Shown: positions 16,655-24,792 of the stretch, in pieces
How the letters are laid out: each line of letters begins with the position of its first letter
Numbering within the stretch: position 1 is the stretch's first letter
Assembly (NCBI RefSeq): GCF_019511665.1
Contig: NZ_JAEUAW010000009.1
Coordinates: 97,824 to 161,823 of the forward strand
DNA from: Microbacterium jejuense
GTDB taxonomy: Bacteria; Actinomycetota; Actinomycetes; Actinomycetales; Microbacteriaceae
Direction of reading: 5' to 3'
DNA length: 64,000 bases
Translations under genes and position numbers: made by a program
The notes under the pieces: generated by a model
Told to the model about the DNA's origin: nothing
Databases searched by the model: none
Seen by the model: only the letters and a program-made list of their open reading frames with translations

Positions 16655-16684
16655 GAGTGGATGCCGGGCCACCGGCATCCACTC
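16655..16684. terminator. GGATGCC/GGCATCC hairpin between convergent genes
   Basis: 13-bp perfect stem (GAGTGGATGCCGG / CCGGCATCCACTC) with a 4-nt loop, just before the stop of the convergent 100-residue gene; likely bidirectional. Confidence 0.8.
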
Positions 16685-16692
16685 TTCCCAGG

Positions 16693-16995
16693 TCAGTCCA
16701 GACCGGTGCTCGCGCCCCACAGCTCGGCGGCGCGGACCGCGGCGGCGTCGACCAGCGCGCGCAGCTCGGGGCGGTCGGGCATCGGGAACGACACGTACGC
16801 TCCGCGGCCGCCCGCCACCGGACGGCCGTAGGCCTTGACCGCGAGCGAGCGGTCGGCCAGCAGTCGCACCGTCAGCGTCTGCAGCTCGAACTCCTCGCCC
16901 CGGCGCACGTCGGTCCAGCGCAGCTCCGGCGGGATCACGACGTTGATCGCGAGCGCCGAGACCTCGGGTGCGGGGGAGTCAGGAGAAGCGGCCAT
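16693..16995 (-). CDS. Hypothetical protein, 100 residues
   Basis: I do not recognise the family. After a Pro/Ser-rich N-terminus the protein has an amphipathic segment ALAINVVIPPELRWTDVRRG followed by charged and aliphatic stretches, with FPMPDRPELRALVDAAAVRAAEL forming a likely C-terminal helix. It has no signal peptide or membrane helix and should be cytoplasmic. A CAGGAT -10-like box 6 nt before the ATG supports this start and a leaderless transcript. The neighbouring acyl-CoA carboxylase alpha gene is on the same strand but is upstream and separated by about 180 bp of palindromic DNA with a terminator. Confidence 0.7.
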   Translation of the reverse strand: MAASPDSPAPEVSALAINVVIPPELRWTDVRRGEEFELQTLTVRLLADRSLAVKAYGRPVAGGRGAYVSFPMPDRPELRALVDAAAVRAAELWGASTGLD

Positions 16996-17001
16996 CTCGC
17001 C

Positions 17002-17007
17002 ATCCTG
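17002..17007 (-). promoter_or_regulatory. -10-like box (CAGGAT) of the 100-residue gene
   Basis: CAGGAT on the minus strand, 6 nt before the ATG. Confidence 0.45.
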
Positions 17008-17030
17008 CCAGGCCCCCGAACTGTCCACAT

Positions 17031-17096
17031 CGCGGTCTGTCACCGAGCAACCCCGTTGTCGACGGCCAGAACGTGGTCGCTCGGCGAGAAACCGCG
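17031..17096. repeat. Nested symmetric palindrome, 66 nt
   Basis: Three nested complementary pairs share one centre: CGCGGT/ACCGCG at the ends, CCGAGC/GCTCGG 6 nt inside on both sides, and CGTT/AACG further in. The matched spacing gives a hairpin with a symmetric internal loop. It is non-coding and lies between the 100-residue gene and the carboxylase alpha terminator. Confidence 0.6.
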
Positions 17097-17148
17097 TTGT
17101 CAGCGGAGAGGGGAGAGGGCGAGCGCGGGCGAGGAAGCGGGGGAGAGT

Positions 17149-17171
17149 GGATGCCTCGGGCCGAGGCATCC
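17149..17171 (-). terminator. GGATGCC/GGCATCC hairpin terminator
   Basis: 11-bp stem GGATGCCTCGG / CCGAGGCATCC with a minimal loop, 8 bp beyond the stop of the carboxylase alpha gene on its strand. Confidence 0.8.
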
Positions 17172-17178
17172 AGCCGGG

Positions 17179-18945
17179 TCAGGAGATGGTGAGGAGCTGG
17201 TGGCCCGCCGACACGGTGGTGCCGGGGTCGGCGTTGATCGCGCCGATGACGCCGTCCTTGTGCGCCTGGATGGGCTGCTCCATCTTCATCGCCTCGAGCA
17301 CGACCACGAGGTCGCCCTTGACGACCTGCTGACCCTCTTCGACGGCGACCTTCACGATCGTCGCCTGCATCGGCGACTTGACCGCGTCGCCCGAGGCGCC
17401 GGCCACGACGGACGGGGCGTGCGAGCGCCGCGACGGCGGTACGGCGGCGGGGCGTCCCGACACCCCGGGAGCGGGCGCCACGCGATCGGGGAGGCTCACC
17501 TCGAGGCGCTTGCCTGCGACCTCGACGACCACCGTGTGGCGCGCCTCGGCCGGCTTGGGCGACTCGAGCTCGCCGTCCCACGGTGCGATGTCGTTGACGA
17601 ACTCGGTCTCGATCCAGCGCGTGTACACGCCGAACACGCCGTCCTCGGCGGTGAAGGCGGGGTCGCGCACGACCTTGCGGTGGAACGGCAGCACGGTCGG
17701 CAGCCCCGCGACCTCGAACTCGTCGAGGGCGCGACGGGAGCGCTCGAGCGCCTCGGCGCGGTCACGGCCGGTGACGATGATCTTCGCGAGCAGAGAATCG
17801 AAGGCGCCGCTCACGCTGTCGCCCGCGGTGACGCCGGAGTCGAGGCGGATGCCGGGGCCGCCGAACGTCTTGAAGACGTGGATCGGGCCAGGCTGGGGGA
17901 GGAATCCACGACCCGGGTCCTCGCCGTTGATGCGGAATTCGATCGAGTGGCCGTCGGGCTGCGGGTCGTCGTACCCGAGCTCCTCGCCCTCGGCCAGCCG
18001 GAACTGCTCGCGCACGAGGTCGATGCCGGTGACCTCCTCCGAGACCGGGTGCTCGACCTGCAGGCGCGTGTTCACCTCGAGGAACGAGATCGTGCCGTCG
18101 GCGCCGATCAGGAACTCGCACGTGCCCGCGCCGACGTAGCCGACCTCCTTGAGGATGGCCTTCGAGGCGTCATACAGGACGCGGTTCTGCTCAGCGGTGA
18201 GGAACGGCGCGGGCGCCTCCTCGACGAGCTTCTGGTGGCGGCGCTGCAGCGAGCAGTCGCGCGTCGAGACGACGACGACGTTGCCGGCGGCATCCGCGAG
18301 GCACTGGGTCTCGACGTGACGCGGCTTGTCGAGGTACTTCTCGACGAAGCACTCGCCGCGGCCGAAGGCGGTGATGGCCTCGCGCGTGGCCGACTCGAAC
18401 AGCTCGGGCACCTCGTCGATCGTGCGGGCGACCTTGAGGCCGCGTCCGCCGCCGCCGTACGCGGCCTTGATCGCGATCGGCAGGCCGACGGTCTCGGCGA
18501 ACGCCACGACCTCGTCGGCGCCGGCGACGGGGCCGGGAGTGCCGGGGGCGAGCGGGGCGCCGACCTTCTCGGCGACGGCGCGAGCGGTCACCTTGTCGCC
18601 GAGGGCCTCGATCGCCTCGGGGGACGGGCCGATCCAGACGAGACCCGCCGCGATGACGGCGCGGGCGAAGTCGGCGTTCTCGGCGAGGAAGCCGTAGCCG
18701 GGGTGCACGGCGTCGGCACCCGAGCGACGGGCGACCGACAGGATCTTGTCGATCGACAGGTACGTCTCCGCACTCGTCGCGCCGTCCAGCGCGTAGGCCT
18801 CGTCGGCCAGACGGGCGTGCAGCGCGTCGCGGTCCTGGTCGGCGTAGACGGCGACAGACGCCTTTCCGGCGTCACGGGCGGCGCGGATGACGCGAACGGC
18901 GATCTCGCCGCGGTTGGCAACGAGAACCTTGGCGATCTGAGGCAT
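17179..18945 (-). CDS. Acyl-CoA carboxylase alpha subunit (biotin carboxylase + biotin carrier)
   Basis: This 588-residue subunit carboxylates its own biotin using ATP and bicarbonate and presents it to the beta subunit. The N-terminal biotin carboxylase starts [21 protein letters not shown]. The ATP-grasp loop is [14 protein letters not shown], and [15 protein letters not shown] is the catalytic signature. The C-terminal biotinyl domain carries EAMKMEQP with the biotinylated lysine. The layout matches actinobacterial AccA-type alpha subunits shared between acetyl- and propionyl-CoA carboxylases. The ATG is supported by TAGGCT 7 nt upstream. The Maf gene lies just upstream on the same strand; beta and epsilon are 6 kb away; BirA at 28.7 kb would attach the biotin. 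Confidence 0.95.
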   Translation of the reverse strand: MPQIAKVLVANRGEIAVRVIRAARDAGKASVAVYADQDRDALHARLADEAYALDGATSAETYLSIDKILSVARRSGADAVHPGYGFLAENADFARAVIAAGLVWIGPSPEAIEALGDKVTARAVAEKVGAPLAPGTPGPVAGADEVVAFAETVGLPIAIKAAYGGGGRGLKVARTIDEVPELFESATREAITAFGRGECFVEKYLDKPRHVETQCLADAAGNVVVVSTRDCSLQRRHQKLVEEAPAPFLTAEQNRVLYDASKAILKEVGYVGAGTCEFLIGADGTISFLEVNTRLQVEHPVSEEVTGIDLVREQFRLAEGEELGYDDPQPDGHSIEFRINGEDPGRGFLPQPGPIHVFKTFGGPGIRLDSGVTAGDSVSGAFDSLLAKIIVTGRDRAEALERSRRALDEFEVAGLPTVLPFHRKVVRDPAFTAEDGVFGVYTRWIETEFVNDIAPWDGELESPKPAEARHTVVVEVAGKRLEVSLPDRVAPAPGVSGRPAAVPPSRRSHAPSVVAGASGDAVKSPMQATIVKVAVEEGQQVVKGDLVVVLEAMKMEQPIQAHKDGVIGAINADPGTTVSAGHQLLTIS

Positions 18946-18952
18946 GGATGCC

Positions 18953-18958
18953 AGCCTA
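18953..18958 (-). promoter_or_regulatory. -10 box (TAGGCT) of the carboxylase alpha gene
   Basis: TAGGCT on the minus strand, 7 nt before the ATG; points to a leaderless or near-leaderless mRNA. Confidence 0.6.
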
Positions 18959-19023
18959 CCGACGCAGTTCCTCGGTCTTTTGAGCGCTTCGTACAAGAAC
19001 CGAAGAGAAACGTGGGATTCCTA

Positions 19024-19701
19024 CTACAAAGCGGCTGTGCCTTCGACCGAGGGGTCCGTGGTGTTCCACAGGTCGGTCCACTCCACGCCCAGCTCGCGGA
19101 CCAGCAGGCGCAGCGTCGACACCGACATGCCCACGACCGTCGACGGATCCCCCTCGACGCGCGAGATGAACGCCCCGCCGAGGCTGTCGACGGTGAACGC
19201 ACCGGCCACGTGCAGCGGCTCGCCGGACGCGACATACGCCTCGATCTCGGCATCCGTCACGTCCTCGACGAACGAGACGGATGCCGCGGCCGTCGCGTGC
19301 ACCTCGCGCGGCGGCTCCGCCGGCGAGACCCGCACGACCGCGTGCCCGGAGTGCAGCACGCCCGTCCGCCCGCGCATCGCCTTCCAGCGGGCGGTCGCGT
19401 TCTCGGGCGTGTAGGGCTTGCCCAGCACCTCGCCGTCCAGCTCGAACATCGAGTCGCCGCCGATGACGATGCCGTCGAATTCCGGGATGTCGTCGTGCAG
19501 CCGCGCTGCCACGTCCGCGGCCTTGCGCCGGGCGAGCAGCAGCACGTGCTCGTCCGGGGCGAGGGTGCGCTCCTCTGCAGCCTCGACCGCGGCGACCACC
19601 GCCTCTTCGTCGACGTCGGGGGCGAGGGTCAGGGGGCGGATCCCGAACTGCCGCAGCAGCATGAGCCGGGCGGGCGAGGTCGAGGCGAGGCAGACGCGCA
19701 T
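19024..19701 (-). CDS. maf: Maf-family nucleoside triphosphate pyrophosphatase
   Basis: Maf proteins hydrolyse (modified) nucleoside triphosphates to monophosphates, a house-cleaning role linked to septum control. The 225-residue protein starts MRVCLASTSPARLMLLRQFG, containing the family SxSPAR motif, then has the metal/base segments IVIGGDSMFELDGEVLGKP and GRTGVLHSGHAVV, and GAFTVDSLGGAFI near the C-terminus. The usual KP and E/D residues are present. The ATG has a TACGGT box 7 nt upstream. Maf next to acyl-CoA carboxylase genes is common in actinobacteria. Confidence 0.94.
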   Translation of the reverse strand: MRVCLASTSPARLMLLRQFGIRPLTLAPDVDEEAVVAAVEAAEERTLAPDEHVLLLARRKAADVAARLHDDIPEFDGIVIGGDSMFELDGEVLGKPYTPENATARWKAMRGRTGVLHSGHAVVRVSPAEPPREVHATAAASVSFVEDVTDAEIEAYVASGEPLHVAGAFTVDSLGGAFISRVEGDPSTVVGMSVSTLRLLVRELGVEWTDLWNTTDPSVEGTAAL

Positions 19702-19708
19702 GACCCCC

Positions 19709-19714
19709 ACCGTA
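19709..19714 (-). promoter_or_regulatory. -10 box (TACGGT) of maf
   Basis: TACGGT on the minus strand, 7 nt before the ATG. Confidence 0.55.
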
Positions 19715-19816
19715 CGCGGCCGACCACGGCGAGGATTCAGGAGAAACGCCGAGAGCCGCGCGTCGTGCCGCAGGTTCGATGCGGGATGTCCTGAGTTCTC
19801 GACATCGCGCGCGGCG

Positions 19817-19822
19817 TAGGCT
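19817..19822 (+). promoter_or_regulatory. -10 box (TAGGCT) of the RNA methyltransferase gene
   Basis: TAGGCT exactly 6 nt before the GTG, giving a leaderless transcript and fixing the start. Confidence 0.65.
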
Positions 19823-19828
19823 CGACGG

Positions 19829-21181
19829 GTGAGTGCAACCGGCGACGTCATCGACCTCGAGATCACAGGTGTGGCGCACGGCGGGGTGTTCGTTGCCCGC
19901 CATGAGGGGCGCGTCGTGTTCGTGCCCGACGCCATCCCCGGCGAGACCGTGCGTGCGCGCCTCACCGACACGACGAAGAAGTCGTTCTGGCGCGGCGAGA
20001 CGCTCGAGGTCCTCGACGCCTCGCCGCATCGGCAGCCCCATGTGTGGCGGCAGGCCGATGTCGACGTCGAGCCCGAGAACCGTCCCGGCGGCGCCGACTT
20101 CGGCCACATCGAGCTGTGGCACCAGCGCGAGCTCAAGGCCCGCGTGCTGCGGGACGCGCTGCAGCGGTTCGGCGGTATCGACTCTCCTGCGGTCGGCGTG
20201 GAGGAGGCGTCGGCGACGGGTGCGGCGCTCGCCGCCGAGACAGACGACGGCACCGGCTGGCGCACCCGCCTCAGCCTGCACGTCGACGCCGACGGCCGCA
20301 TCGGTCCGTACGCCGCACGCAGCCACCGGGTGATCCCCGATCTCGACTTCCCCCTCGCGACCGAGCAGGTCGAGCGCGCCGCCATCGAGCTGCGCAGCGG
20401 CGAGCCCGGCCGCATCGACCTCGTGCAGCCCGCCGACGGCCGCGTCCGCGTGCTGCCGCGGCCCGAGCGGAAGGGGCCGGTGGCCCGCCGTGGCCGTGGA
20501 GGGCGCCCCGCCGTGCGCGGACCCGAGACCGAGGTGGTCGTCGAACGGGTCGGCGGCCGCGACTTCCGGGTGGATGCCGGCGGCTTCTGGCAGGTGCACC
20601 GCCTGGCCGCGCACTCGCTCACGCAGACGGTCACGGCGGCGCTGCAGGGCATCCGTCCCGACGGACCCATCCGCCGCGACGGCGGCCTCTGGATCGATCC
20701 TGATGCCTGGCACCTGGACCTCTACGGCGGCGTGGGCCTGTTCGCGGCGACGCTCGCCGACCTCGGTGGCCCCACGACCCGCGTCACGAGCGTGGAGTCC
20801 GACGAACGGGCCACCGAGCACGCCGGCGAGAACCTCGCGGAATCGGTCGGCGCCCGTGCCGAGACCGGGCGCGTCGACCGGTGGCTGGCGCGCCTCGCGG
20901 ACGAGGCATCCCCCTCGGAACGCGAGCGGCTGTCACGCGGTGTCGTGCTGCTCGACCCGCCCCGCGCCGGCGCCGGACGCGAGGTCGTCGAGCACATCAC
21001 GGGCCTCGCGCCCGAGACCGTCGTCTACGTCGCGTGCGACCCCGTCGCGCTGGCGCGCGATGTCGCGACGTTCCGCGCCGGCGGGTACGAGCCGGCGCGG
21101 ATCGACGCGCTCGACCTCTTCCCCAACTCCCACCACGTCGAGGCCGTCGCAGTCCTCACCCGGTCGGGCGGCTCTCGCTAG
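19829..21181 (+). CDS. SAM-dependent RNA (uracil-5-)methyltransferase, TrmA/RumA family with TRAM domain
   Basis: This 450-residue enzyme likely methylates uracil C5 in rRNA or tRNA. An N-terminal TRAM-like RNA-binding domain (about 1-65; VIDLEITGVAHGGVFVARHEGRVVFVPDAIPGE) is followed by the methyltransferase fold, with LDLYGGVGLFAATLAD as the SAM motif, LDPPRAGAGREVV as the DPPR(A/x)G motif, and the catalytic cysteine in VYVACDPVALARD. No CX5CX2C iron-sulfur cluster motif is seen, unlike E. coli RlmD, so it belongs to the cluster-free group. The GTG is set by a TAGGCT box 6 nt upstream. Target nucleotide is not known. Confidence 0.9.
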   Translation: MSATGDVIDLEITGVAHGGVFVARHEGRVVFVPDAIPGETVRARLTDTTKKSFWRGETLEVLDASPHRQPHVWRQADVDVEPENRPGGADFGHIELWHQRELKARVLRDALQRFGGIDSPAVGVEEASATGAALAAETDDGTGWRTRLSLHVDADGRIGPYAARSHRVIPDLDFPLATEQVERAAIELRSGEPGRIDLVQPADGRVRVLPRPERKGPVARRGRGGRPAVRGPETEVVVERVGGRDFRVDAGGFWQVHRLAAHSLTQTVTAALQGIRPDGPIRRDGGLWIDPDAWHLDLYGGVGLFAATLADLGGPTTRVTSVESDERATEHAGENLAESVGARAETGRVDRWLARLADEASPSERERLSRGVVLLDPPRAGAGREVVEHITGLAPETVVYVACDPVALARDVATFRAGGYEPARIDALDLFPNSHHVEAVAVLTRSGGSR

Positions 21182-21184
21182 GCT
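21179..21184 (+). promoter_or_regulatory. -10 box (TAGGCT) of the two-component operon
   Basis: TAGGCT 6 nt before the response-regulator ATG. It overlaps the stop region of the methyltransferase gene. Confidence 0.65.
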
Positions 21185-21190
21185 GGCGGC

Positions 21191-21868
21191 ATGACGCACG
21201 TGGCCCTCATCGACGACCACGAGTCGGTGCGGCTCGGGCTGGAAGCCGCATGCGCGCGCATCGCCGACATGGAGGTCGCCTTCTCAGGCAACACGGTCAC
21301 CGAGTACCTCGGCTGGCGGGTGCGCACGCGCGGGGCGCCGGCCGACGTGGTGGTGCTCGACCTGACGCTCGGCGACGGCACGACAGTCACCGAGAACGTC
21401 ACGCGGCTGGTGCGCGACGGCTCGAGCGTCATCATCCACAGCGTCGCCGACCGTCCCGCGGCCGTCCGCGAAGCGCTCGCCGCGGGAGCCGCGGGCGTCG
21501 TCAGCAAGTCCTCGCCCATCGGCGACGTGATCGCCGCCGTGGGCACCGTCGCGCGCGGCGAGCCGCTCAACAACGTCGAGTGGGCCAGCGCCGTCGAGGG
21601 CGACCGCGACTTCGCCGACGCCCAGCTGGCGGCGCGCGAGCGCGAGGTGCTGCGGCTGTACGCCGCCGGCCTGCCGCTGAAAGCCGTCGCCGACCGCCTC
21701 GGGATCGCCTACTCGACCGCCAAGGAGAACATCACGCGCATCCGGGTGAAGTACGTCGAGGTCGGCCGGCCGGCGCCCACCAAGATCGACCTGCTCCACC
21801 GCGCGGTGGAGGACGGGCTCATCGACGAGCCGGCGTCCGATTCGGGGGACATCGCGCGTGGCCGCTGA
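21191..21868 (+). CDS. NarL/LuxR-family response regulator
   Basis: This 225-residue DNA-binding regulator has an N-terminal receiver domain with acidic pocket DD at residues 8-9 and phospho-acceptor Asp57 (VVVLDLTLGDG). The usual K of the receiver appears in GVVSKSSP. A LuxR-type helix-turn-helix spans about 147-190 (LAAREREVLRLYAAGLPLKAVADRLGIA...). It is followed, with an 11-bp overlap, by the partner kinase gene, so the pair is coupled. The regulator precedes the kinase, the reverse of the most common actinobacterial order. The start is fixed by the leaderless -10 box. Confidence 0.93.
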   Translation: MTHVALIDDHESVRLGLEAACARIADMEVAFSGNTVTEYLGWRVRTRGAPADVVVLDLTLGDGTTVTENVTRLVRDGSSVIIHSVADRPAAVREALAAGAAGVVSKSSPIGDVIAAVGTVARGEPLNNVEWASAVEGDRDFADAQLAAREREVLRLYAAGLPLKAVADRLGIAYSTAKENITRIRVKYVEVGRPAPTKIDLLHRAVEDGLIDEPASDSGDIARGR

Positions 21869-23108
21869 CGGGCAGACCGCGGTGCTCGACACCGCGTGGG
21901 CCCAGATCCCGCACTCGCGCGAAGCGACGGCGGGCATCGGATCCTTCACGCGGTCGCGCGTAGAGCGCATCATCTCGCTCGTAGCGGGCGGTCTCGGCTC
22001 GCTCATCGTCGGCGCCCAGGCGTTCGTCACGGCGCTGGGGCCGTCCGATGAGCGGCCGGGCTGGCACGAGACACTCATGATCGCGGTGTTCGGGTCGCTG
22101 AGCATCATGATCCTGGCGTGCGTCATCGGCCGCGGTGTGCGGCTCGCGGCGGGCGGGTTCGCGCTCGTGTACATGCTGGCGCTCGCGGTATGGCCGATCG
22201 CGACGGCGGGCATCGCCCCGCGGACGCTCGACGAACCGTGGATCTGGTACCTCGTCAACCTCGCCACCCTCGCCGCGGTGCTCGCCTTCCCGTTCCCGCT
22301 GCAGATCGGGTGGACGATCCTCGCCCCCGTGCTGTTCGGGCTCGTGCGGCTCGTGCAGGGCGGCTTCGCCGCCGACTACTGGATCGCCGTGAGCCTCGAC
22401 GTGTCGTTCGCGCTGATCCTCGGCGGCGTCATCCTCACCCTCGGCTGGCTGTTCCGGTCGGTCGCCGTGAACGTCGACGAGACGCGCGCCCGGGCGGTCT
22501 CGTCGTACGCGCGCGCCGCCGCCGCGGATGCCGCGGAGCAGGAGCGGGTGGCGGTCGCCGCGCTCATGCACGACAGCGTGCTGGCCGCGCTCATCGCCGC
22601 CGAGCGGGCGACCACGCCGCGCGAGCGCACGCTGGCCGCGGCGATGGCGCGCGAGGCGCTCACGCGACTCGCCAACACCGAGCAGGATGCGCACGAGGGC
22701 ACCGACGAGCCCCGCGACGCCTACCAGCTCGCCGATGACATCGAGGCGGCCGCCGGAGAACTCGGCGTCGAGGTCGACGTGCAGCGCGACATCGCGCCCG
22801 GCAGCCCGCCGCTGCCCGGCCGTGTCGCCCGGGCGCTGTCGCTGGCCGCCACGCAGGCGATCGCCAACGCGCTCCAGCACGCGGGCGGTGCCGGGCTCGG
22901 CGTCGCGCTCTCGGCGAGCGAGGGCCGCGTGCGCGTCGACGTGCACGACGCCGGCGAGGGGTTCGACCTCGATGCCGTGCCCGATGACCGGCTCGGCATC
23001 CGCGCGTCGATCGTGGCCCGTGTGGCCGCCGTCGGCGGCAAGGCCGACCTCGAGACCGACGCGCACGGCACGGCCGTGCATCTCTCGTGGCAGGAGAGTG
23101 CGTCGTGA
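21858..23108 (+). CDS. Sensor histidine kinase (HisKA_3/NarX-like) with N-terminal membrane domain
   Basis: This 416-residue kinase is the partner of the preceding response regulator. Residues about 37-205 form six hydrophobic helices with short loops and no extracellular sensor domain, so the signal may be membrane-embedded. The dimerisation/phospho-acceptor helix has His238 in ALMHDSVLAAL. A compact GHKL ATPase follows: N-box around QAIANALQHAGG, G1 around VHDAGEGFD and GIRASIVARVAAVGGKADLE. The GTG overlaps the regulator gene, and its stop overlaps the next gene (GTGA). Confidence 0.9.
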   Translation: MAADGQTAVLDTAWAQIPHSREATAGIGSFTRSRVERIISLVAGGLGSLIVGAQAFVTALGPSDERPGWHETLMIAVFGSLSIMILACVIGRGVRLAAGGFALVYMLALAVWPIATAGIAPRTLDEPWIWYLVNLATLAAVLAFPFPLQIGWTILAPVLFGLVRLVQGGFAADYWIAVSLDVSFALILGGVILTLGWLFRSVAVNVDETRARAVSSYARAAAADAAEQERVAVAALMHDSVLAALIAAERATTPRERTLAAAMAREALTRLANTEQDAHEGTDEPRDAYQLADDIEAAAGELGVEVDVQRDIAPGSPPLPGRVARALSLAATQAIANALQHAGGAGLGVALSASEGRVRVDVHDAGEGFDLDAVPDDRLGIRASIVARVAAVGGKADLETDAHGTAVHLSWQESAS

Positions 23109-24205
23109 TCAGCGTCAAGAACGTCCTCATGCTGCTGGCGGTGGCCTTCACCGCCTATCTCGCCGCACGCGGCCTGTGGTGGACGACGGGGGAGGTGCGC
23201 CAGCCGCTCATCGTCGTCGCCGCCCTCGCGCTGTACCTCGTGACGACCTGGCTCTGCGTGTTCTGGGAACCCACCTCGGGCTACGTCCTGGCTGCCGGCT
23301 CCGACGACGAGGGGCCACGCGAGACGTCCGCCGACGTGCGGACGCAGACGGCCATCGACGGCATCCGGGGGCCCCGCTCGCTGCCGCCGGCCGCGCAGGT
23401 GCTCGCGCTGGCGTGCGCGGCGATCGTGCCGACCGCGATCGCTCTGGCGGTGGATCCGGGCGATCGCACGGAGCCGTTCGCGACGTGGTACCTGGGCGGC
23501 ATCGGTGCACTCATGACGATCGTGATGGTCCGTCGCCGGCCCTGGACCGCATGGTCGGGCATCGTGCTGCTGACGATCGCGTCGATGGCGTGGATGGGCC
23601 CGTTGGGTGCCTTGTCGCTGGGCCTCGTCGGCTCGGTGGTGTGGGTGGCGTGCGCGCAGCTGCTCGTGCTGTCGATGGACCGTGCCGCGCGCGACACGTC
23701 GCGCCTGACCCGGCTGCAGCGTGCGGCCTCGGCCTGGCAGACGTCGCAGGTCGTCCGCCAGCGCGAGCGGCGCGTGCAGGTGCAGAAGGCGCTCGCGGTC
23801 GCCGGCCCCGTCCTGACGCGCACCGTCGCGCACGGGGGGCACCTGACCGACGCCGACCGCCTCGAGGCCCGTCTGGCCGAGGGGCGGCTGCGCGACGAGA
23901 TGCGCGGCCCGCGCCTGCTCGACGACGATGTGCGCGCCGAGCTGGAGCGCGCGCGGCGCCGCGGCGCCAACGTGACGGTGCTCGACGAGGGCGGCCTGGA
24001 CGGCGTGGACGACGAGACGCTGAGCGTGATCCGGGCGCAGCTGGCCGAGACGCTACGTTCGGCGAGCTCCGACCGCCTGTACATCCGCACCTCACCGGAC
24101 GAGCGGATCGCGGTCACGGTCGTCGGACGCTCGATGTCGGTCGGCGGGCCGAGCGACGAGGACAACGTCGACCTGTGGCGCGAGATCCCTCACCCCGGCC
24201 GCTGA
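23105..24205 (+). CDS. Membrane protein of unknown function coupled to the two-component system
   Basis: I do not recognise a defined family for this 366-residue protein. It begins with a hydrophobic segment (VLMLLAVAFTAYLAARGLWW), has about six membrane helices up to residue ~200, then a ~165-residue cytoplasmic tail rich in Arg/Glu with a likely coiled coil (ARDTSRLTRLQRAASAWQ..., RLEARLAEGRLRDEMRG). The tail ends in an Arg/Asp-rich region (SDRLYIRTSPDERIAVTVVGRS). Four-base GTGA overlap with the kinase stop means tight translational coupling; a role as signal input or accessory to the kinase is inferred from this alone. Confidence 0.75.
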   Translation: MISVKNVLMLLAVAFTAYLAARGLWWTTGEVRQPLIVVAALALYLVTTWLCVFWEPTSGYVLAAGSDDEGPRETSADVRTQTAIDGIRGPRSLPPAAQVLALACAAIVPTAIALAVDPGDRTEPFATWYLGGIGALMTIVMVRRRPWTAWSGIVLLTIASMAWMGPLGALSLGLVGSVVWVACAQLLVLSMDRAARDTSRLTRLQRAASAWQTSQVVRQRERRVQVQKALAVAGPVLTRTVAHGGHLTDADRLEARLAEGRLRDEMRGPRLLDDDVRAELERARRRGANVTVLDEGGLDGVDDETLSVIRAQLAETLRSASSDRLYIRTSPDERIAVTVVGRSMSVGGPSDEDNVDLWREIPHPGR

Positions 24206-24552
24206 ACGCGAGAGAGGAAGGGATGCCGGGCGCCCGGCATCCCGTGAGCCACGGGGCGCGGGGGACGAAGCCGGCTTCGTCCCCCGCCTAGCAGGGGGAG
24301 GGGAAGCCAGACGGGGAACGTGACCGGAGGAGGCGAGGGGCGGCGAAGCCGCCCGCCCCTCGCCTGGCGGACGGTTACCCGAAAACCGTCCGCATGGCCG
24401 GATCCGGGTCATCCGCCGAGCGGATTCGGATCGGCCGAACGCAGAAGCGTTCCAGCGGTACAAGTATCTCCAGGCCGCAAGCGGTCTGTCTGTAGGTATT
24501 TCGGGGGACAAAGCTGTCCGCCGGCTGGACCGGCGGCCCGGCGACCGCCGGA
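24206..24552. repeat. Cluster of five hairpin-forming palindromes in a gene-free stretch
   Basis: This ~350-bp gap between convergent genes has no credible ORF. It holds the terminator at 24220-24243, a perfect 30-nt palindrome at 24258-24287, a ~33-nt imperfect hairpin at 24332-24364 with GGCGAGGGGCGGC arms, a 10-bp stem at 24367-24393 (GCGGACGGTT / AACCGTCCGC), and a 6-bp palindrome at 24411-24425. The part from about 24430 to 24552 is less GC-rich and has no clear structure beyond short repeats. A structured RNA or a repeat hot spot are both possible. Confidence 0.65.
24220..24243. terminator. GGATGCC/GGCATCC perfect palindromic terminator
   Basis: Perfect 24-nt palindrome (GGGATGCCGGGC and its complement), 15 nt after the membrane-protein stop. 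Confidence 0.75.
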
Positions 24553-24792
24553 TCAGCCGAACCGGCCCCAGCCGAGGTCGCGGTTGAGGGGCTGGCGCAT
24601 CGACCGTGCCGACAGCTCCCAGCCGCTGCGGCAGCGCGGCTCCTCGGCGACCGCCTCGGAGGCCTCGCCGGTGTACGCCTGGCTGACGACGGCGATGAGG
24701 GCCGCCAGCTCCTCCTCGGTGGGCGTGCCACGGCGCACGTCGATCGTGACACCGGGGTCGCCGGCATCCGTCTCGTCCCTTGCGATGCTCAC
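24553..24792 (-). CDS. accE: Acyl-CoA carboxylase epsilon subunit
   Basis: Epsilon subunits are small actinobacterial proteins that bridge and stimulate the alpha and beta subunits of acetyl-/propionyl-CoA carboxylase. The 79-residue product has the family core [25 protein letters not shown] in its first half and an Arg/Trp-containing tail ([24 protein letters not shown]). The GTG overlaps the beta-subunit stop (GTGA), so stoichiometric coupling to beta is expected. Short length makes similarity modest, but context makes the call strong. Confidence 0.9.
   Translation of the reverse strand: MSIARDETDAGDPGVTIDVRRGTPTEEELAALIAVVSQAYTGEASEAVAEEPRCRSGWELSARSMRQPLNRDLGWGRFG

Noticed and set aside
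16454..16720. Small minus-strand ORFs in the gap after lpdA
   Set aside because: They run through the palindromes and the terminator hairpin, are Arg/His/Cys-rich and lack ribosome sites or family similarity.
24206..24552. A tRNA or known riboswitch in the palindrome cluster
   Set aside because: No cloverleaf with a T-arm or anticodon pattern can be drawn, and both flanking genes end here, so a 5' riboswitch has nothing to control.
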